Shown piece by piece: positions 13,718 through 16,835 of a stretch of DNA of 16,835 bases. Below the pieces are notes generated by a model, which was not told where the DNA came from, made no database searches, and saw only the letters and a list, made by a program, of their open reading frames with translations. Every line of letters begins with the position of its first letter. Within the stretch, counting starts at the first letter, position 1. Made by a program: the position numbers and the translations under genes. This DNA is from Candidatus Parvarchaeota archaeon. GTDB lineage: Archaea; Nanobdellota; Nanobdellia; Parvarchaeales; Parvarchaeaceae. The stretch lies in NCBI GenBank assembly GCA_023378805.1, contig JAMCSQ010000009.1, forward strand, positions 9,872 to 26,706, written 5' to 3'.

Positions 13718-14986
13718 TTAGTTGTAGTTACTAGTAAAAAATGCTCCATTATCAACTAAATCAAATCCATGGCCGCTGTAATCTTTCAAGGTCCCATTAA
13801 GTGGCCAAAATGCAACTAAACCATTAGAAGTAATCGGACCTCCGGTTATACCTTTCTTATAAATGCTCATTAATTCCTGAGAAGACAAAGAGGAGTTATA
13901 AAGCTGCAAGTCAGCCAAGTCTCCAATTAATCCAAAATCTGCACAATAAAATGAAGCACCAACTACTACATATCCGTTACTAGCTCTGTAATTATAGTAG
14001 TCACTAACAACTGATTGAGTTTGCCCCAGCTGAAAAAGACCATAAGTACTGTTTATAGACGCAGCAAAGAAATACCAGCTGTTATTGAAAACATTTACAG
14101 AAAAAGAATTAGAGTGTATATCATTATCACAAGTATGTATTACTTCTTGGACTGCTGGTGGAGTAAATATAAAAGCAGCATAAGGACCGTTATAAAAACC
14201 AAAGGAGAATAACCCATCTGCCATCCATTGACCGGTGTTTCCAGGCCCATTCTCTTTTGGCATCTTAACCCAGCCAGTTATTGTAAATGTAAAGTTAACC
14301 ACATTGGCTAAACCTGTGGAAGTTGGTAGAGTATAATACATATAACTATTATCATTAGATGATGTTGCTGAAATATTATAAGGAGCAGCAAAACTAGCAA
14401 CAAAAGCAGGCAAAACCGTAGATGTGCTGCTTCCGGTTATTGAACCTAAGGACTGATAAGGTCCTGGAAGAGGCTGACCTGGTTCGGTGTAATTTACTGC
14501 TACTGTTATAGCGTAATGTGTGCCTGCTGATGGGCATATATCTGGAACAGAAAAGATGTAGGATGAACCGGGTCTTATCAGAGGATTTGGATCTACTGTT
14601 GAATTTGGCTTGAAATTTGATATTTTGGTTATTGCTGGATCTTTTGCTGTTATGCCTGTTATGTTTATTAGATTGCCTGTTGAATCACCAATACTTATTC
14701 TCAATACTCCATTGGCTGTACATTGTGCGGTTACACTTCCTAAACCTGAGAATCCTATTACTGTTGATGAAACACTTGAACTTGGGTTGAAAATACCCAT
14801 GCTGTATAGGATTACTGCTACTATTACTATGATTAAAATAGCCCAGCCATACGTCATCATGTACTCCAAGGCTGACTGAGAACGCTTACCTTTTGTTAAA
14901 AGAGTTAAGTGCTTAGTTGTGTGTGAATATATATAAGAATCCTCTGTCTTTTCTTTTTCTCTATTGTTTAAGGCGTTAAATGGCAT
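13718..14986 (-). CDS. Pilin-like surface protein with class III signal peptide and LamG-like domain, 422 aa
   Basis: The N-terminus holds a type IV pilin-like motif: KGKRS|QSALEY followed by MMTYGWAILIIVIVAVILYSMGIF (43-66). Prepilin/preflagellin peptidase would cut between 36 and 37, leaving Glu at mature position 5, which pilin assembly uses. The leader of 36 residues is longer than usual, but no other start codon exists and a TATA box sits 21-30 nt before this ATG. A Ser/Thr/Pro-rich stretch follows. Residues about 200-420 look like a LamG/concanavalin-type beta sandwich, ending with GLIGDLADLQLYNSSLSSQEL and a final VAFWPLNG...YSGHGFD repeat-like piece. It is probably an adhesive surface fibre or a membrane-anchored lectin-like protein with many sequons. 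The LamG call rests on pattern only. Confidence 0.8.
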   Translation of the reverse strand: MPFNALNNREKEKTEDSYIYSHTTKHLTLLTKGKRSQSALEYMMTYGWAILIIVIVAVILYSMGIFNPSSSVSSTVIGFSGLGSVTAQCTANGVLRISIGDSTGNLINITGITAKDPAITKISNFKPNSTVDPNPLIRPGSSYIFSVPDICPSAGTHYAITVAVNYTEPGQPLPGPYQSLGSITGSSTSTVLPAFVASFAAPYNISATSSNDNSYMYYTLPTSTGLANVVNFTFTITGWVKMPKENGPGNTGQWMADGLFSFGFYNGPYAAFIFTPPAVQEVIHTCDNDIHSNSFSVNVFNNSWYFFAASINSTYGLFQLGQTQSVVSDYYNYRASNGYVVVGASFYCADFGLIGDLADLQLYNSSLSSQELMSIYKKGITGGPITSNGLVAFWPLNGTLKDYSGHGFDLVDNGAFFTSNYN

Positions 14987-15006
14987 ATCATTGGATGGAA
15001 AGTAAA

Positions 15007-15016
15007 ATATATAAAT
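15007..15016 (-). promoter_or_regulatory. TATA box of the pilin-LamG gene
   Basis: ATTTATATAT on the minus strand, 21-30 nt before the ATG at 14986. It supports that start despite the long leader peptide. Confidence 0.55.
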
Positions 15017-15073
15017 ATTTACTATGCCTAACCCTTTAAGTATTAAATTCTAAGATTTGAAGGCAAAGAATAT

Positions 15074-16360
15074 CTAATTAATGCTTAGAAGCCATTTCCA
15101 CAGCGGAATGAATTTAATCTTTTTTCCTTTTACCGTTTCCACTGCTTCATAGTCCCAGGTTATGACTAAGAGATTATTGCAGAGAAGGTCTTCGGAAGCG
15201 ATTAAAAGATTATCGATTTCTCTGTCAGCGAGTTTATTTCCGCTCGAGGTATAAGTCACTTGTATAAGCTCAGTTATCTTAGATCCTTGTTTTACGACAA
15301 AGTCGATTTCTCTTTGCTTATAGTCCCTCCAATAATAAATTTTACTAGTTTTGCCCAGCCGCCTAATCAGCTCAATAAACGTTATATTTTCCATTATATT
15401 GCTTTTTTCGTTTAAGGGATTGTTAGAAGCCGCGGCCGCCAAAGCGTGATCTACTGCGTAAATTTTTTTGGGCGATCTTATAATTTCTGCTTTAGAACTT
15501 GAATAATTATCTACAGTAAACAGGAGATAGGCGTTTTCTAAATAGGATAAAAACAATTTCGCCGTGTTTGGACTGCCCAGATTAAAAACCTTTTGTAATT
15601 TAGAAAACGACGCGTTCTTTCCGTATAATCCGACAGCGTACATGGCAAACTCTTCAAATCTTTTTGTGTTTCTTATTTCATACCTACGCAGGATGTCCCT
15701 GTTTATAATGTCCCCAAGATACGCATATATCAAGTCTTTCCTGTCTTTAAGTATGACCTCCGGAAACCCTCCATATCCAATATATTTTTCAAATTTAGTT
15801 CGTATGGCTGCCAAACCCCGGCTTGTATAAGGTTCCACCTCTCCAGCGAATTCTCTGAAGGACATGGGAAATTCTTCAAACAAAACATTCCTTCCAGTAA
15901 GAGCGGCAGAAACGTCCGATTTTATTAAGCTGCTGTTACTCCCGGTGACAAATATTCTTATGTCTTCGAATTCCAACATTCGATTTACCCATTTTTCCCA
16001 GTTCTCCACGTTTTGTATCTCGTCTAAAAAAACGTATATTCTTCCTTTCGGCACATATAACTGTAAGTAAGCCTGATACAAATGTTCGAAATCACTGACT
16101 TCAAACGAAATTAATCTTTCATCCTCAAAATTTACGTAAAGTATATTGTCTTGGTTGACATTGTTTTTCAATAAAAACCGCATTGTTTGAAAAAGAAGAG
16201 TAGATTTTCCGCACCTTCTCACCCCGGTCAGAATTATCGCCTCCTTAAATTTTACATGTTCTTCTATGTCGTTTAATAAATCTCTTTTTACGCCCTCTTC
16301 CCGCCTAAGTATAGCTTCCTTCTGCGTTTTGATTATAAGCTTTAATGCTTCTACTTCCAT
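15074..16360 (-). CDS. AAA_14/DUF4143 ATPase, 428 aa
   Basis: The Walker A is GVRRCGKST (46-54), the Walker B VFLDEIQN (110-117), and a sensor-like FVTGSNSSL follows. A conserved LTGRNVLFEEFPMSFREF block comes next, then a winged-helix-like middle. The C-terminal DUF4143 part has a nuclease-like YYWRDYKQREIDFVV...ELIQVTY core (acidic, ExD...E/Q-V pattern). Such ATPases are very common and patchily spread in archaea and are often near mobile DNA; their function is unresolved. The gene is full length. The start at 16360 has a TATA box 21-30 nt upstream and paired operator-like repeats beyond it. tnpB fragments follow upstream, fitting an accessory region. Confidence 0.92.
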   Translation of the reverse strand: MEVEALKLIIKTQKEAILRREEGVKRDLLNDIEEHVKFKEAIILTGVRRCGKSTLLFQTMRFLLKNNVNQDNILYVNFEDERLISFEVSDFEHLYQAYLQLYVPKGRIYVFLDEIQNVENWEKWVNRMLEFEDIRIFVTGSNSSLIKSDVSAALTGRNVLFEEFPMSFREFAGEVEPYTSRGLAAIRTKFEKYIGYGGFPEVILKDRKDLIYAYLGDIINRDILRRYEIRNTKRFEEFAMYAVGLYGKNASFSKLQKVFNLGSPNTAKLFLSYLENAYLLFTVDNYSSSKAEIIRSPKKIYAVDHALAAAASNNPLNEKSNIMENITFIELIRRLGKTSKIYYWRDYKQREIDFVVKQGSKITELIQVTYTSSGNKLADREIDNLLIASEDLLCNNLLVITWDYEAVETVKGKKIKFIPLWKWLLSIN

Positions 16361-16380
16361 AGTAATTATAACCGATTCCT

Positions 16381-16390
16381 ATATTTAAAT
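16381..16390 (-). promoter_or_regulatory. TATA box of the DUF4143 ATPase gene
   Basis: ATTTAAATAT on the minus strand, 21-30 nt before the ATG, with the direct repeats immediately upstream of it. Confidence 0.55.
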
Positions 16391-16443
16391 ATTTCGTTAT
16401 AGTGATATAATTAACGTTTTTATTTCATTATAATGACGTAATT
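16391..16443. repeat. Two 22-bp direct repeats upstream of the DUF4143 ATPase promoter (candidate operators)
   Basis: Copies at 16391-16412 and 16422-16443 share 18 of 22 bases (ATTTC.TTATA.TGA..TAATT) with start-to-start spacing of 31 bp, about three helical turns. Each copy also has dyad symmetry: TTATA-gtga-TATAA in the first and TCATTATAATGA in the second. They abut the TATA box on its upstream side. Confidence 0.55.
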
Positions 16444-16454
16444 TAAATAAATTC

Positions 16455-16649
16455 TTAAGCATCATAATAAAGGTATATACTTGGGAATTCCCTGTGAACT
16501 TCCATCTTTATTCCTTTTCCCATCTTAGGAAGGTACAGTAAATTATCAGTGAAGTTGAAGAACTGCGGAACTCTAAAGGACTGCCTATTTGTTTTCTTCT
16601 TGTATTTTGGATATTTTGCTATGCCTTTGAAGAATGCCTTGAATGCCAT
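16455..16649 (-). pseudogene. tnpB (IS200/IS605 OrfB) fragment, 64 codons
   Basis: The text AFKAFFKGIAKYPKYKKK, then RQSFRVPQFFNF, DNLLYLPKMGKGIKMEVHREFP corresponds to the N-terminal third of TnpB (usually ...FF.G..KYPKFKKK...SFR.P..F...D..L.LPK.G...V..HR.). TnpB is an RNA-guided nuclease about 370-400 aa long. Everything N-terminal to the AF..FF segment and all the catalytic RuvC part are missing. A stop codon lies directly before the ATG, and after HREFP the reading runs into unrelated AT-rich DNA. It is therefore a dead remnant, not a gene. Confidence 0.8.
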
Positions 16650-16664
16650 TTATGTTTTCCACTT

Positions 16665-16709
16665 TTGAGTTCGCTTTCATCCCACGATTTAAATCGTAGG
16701 TTTTCCCGC
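16665..16709 (-). mobile_element. Probable right end of an IS200/IS605-family element with terminal hairpin
   Basis: The hairpin at 16681-16700 reads CCTACGATTT/AAATCGTGGG on the minus strand; its only imperfect pair is U-G in minus-strand RNA (C-A if read from plus). It is followed by a 12-nt linker and TCAA at 16668-16665, the type of right cleavage sequence used by IS608-like TnpA. The same segment would be the 3' scaffold of a TnpB guide RNA. The element body lies to the right, mostly outside the window. Confidence 0.5.
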
Positions 16710-16835
16710 TCACACTTTATAAAATATGCAGGACTTATCTACTCTATCTTTATTTAATTTAACTCCATCCATGATTAATTTTCTCTTTTTAACTTTTACA
16801 GTACTAGAATCATTTCTGTTTCCTATTGTATAACC
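16710..16835 (-). CDS. Possible tnpB 3' end (partial, window edge)
   Basis: A 41-codon frame open from the right edge, starting GYTIGNRNDSSTVKV and ending IFYKV, stops 9 nt before the right-end hairpin, the usual place for a tnpB stop. C-terminal tails of TnpB vary a lot, so sequence gives weak support; the position is the main argument. It would be a different copy from the fragment at 16455-16649, since the order of parts is reversed. Confidence 0.35.
   Translation of the reverse strand, partial: GYTIGNRNDSSTVKVKKRKLIMDGVKLNKDRVDKSCIFYKV

Noticed and set aside
1..16835. CRISPR array or defence island
   Set aside because: No regularly spaced repeats and no cas-like or restriction genes were seen; the only RNA-guided trace is the tnpB debris at the right edge.

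Overview
This window looks like a piece of an AT-rich archaeal chromosome, most probably from a small-genome DPANN lineage of the ARMAN/Parvarchaeota type. The archaeal markers are a Rad50 C-terminus, ribosomal protein eS8, a zinc-containing ferredoxin of the kind known from Sulfolobales and Thermoplasmata, an RtcB/archease pair, an archaeal-type ThiI, an OGG1-type glycosylase, and two tRNA-Leu genes with bulge-helix-bulge introns. TATA boxes lie 20-35 nt before many start codons, which suggests leaderless mRNAs. No tRNA encodes CCA. The lineage is an inference from gene content and base composition only.

Layout: 2-952 (+) is the 3' part of rad50, cut by the left edge and convergent with a long tandem ThyX-like protein (949-2556, -). 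The stretch 2606-5424 is mostly on the minus strand. It holds tRNA-Leu(CAA) with a 19-nt intron, a 77-aa orphan, a Zn-ferredoxin, a DUF488 protein, a divergent Mug-like uracil/thymine glycosylase (+), a two-helix membrane protein starting 5 nt after tRNA-Leu(UAA) (36-nt intron), a 38-aa basic protein resembling ribosomal eL41, and a Dcd/Dut-superfamily nucleotidohydrolase. From 5506 the plus strand carries an MBL-fold hydrolase, eS8, an MMPL/RND transporter and a spermidine-synthase-like protein. An overlapping rtcB-archease-thiI operon (9676-12664) follows, for tRNA splicing/ligation and 4-thiouridine formation. An OGG1-like glycosylase (-), tRNA-Ser(UGA) (+), a class III signal-peptide pilin with a LamG-like domain (-) and an AAA/DUF4143 ATPase (-) come next. 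The right edge (16455-16835) is a graveyard of IS200/IS605 tnpB pieces.

Two functional themes run through the window. The first is tRNA maturation: intron-containing tRNA-Leu genes sit in the same window as the RtcB ligase, its activator archease, and ThiI. The second is thymine/uracil hygiene and DNA repair: ThyX-like thymidylate synthase, a dUTPase-like enzyme, a Mug-like glycosylase, an OGG1-like glycosylase and Rad50. The strongest oddity is the ThyX-like protein. Its N-half keeps only the SxxExSxRY part of the ThyX signature and its C-half keeps only the RHR part. Other points of interest are a Dcd family member with Met at the catalytic Glu position, a membrane-protein mRNA that could be released by tRNA 3' processing, paired 22-bp operator-like repeats before the DUF4143 ATPase, and a nested tnpB/right-end junction with a possible guide-RNA hairpin.
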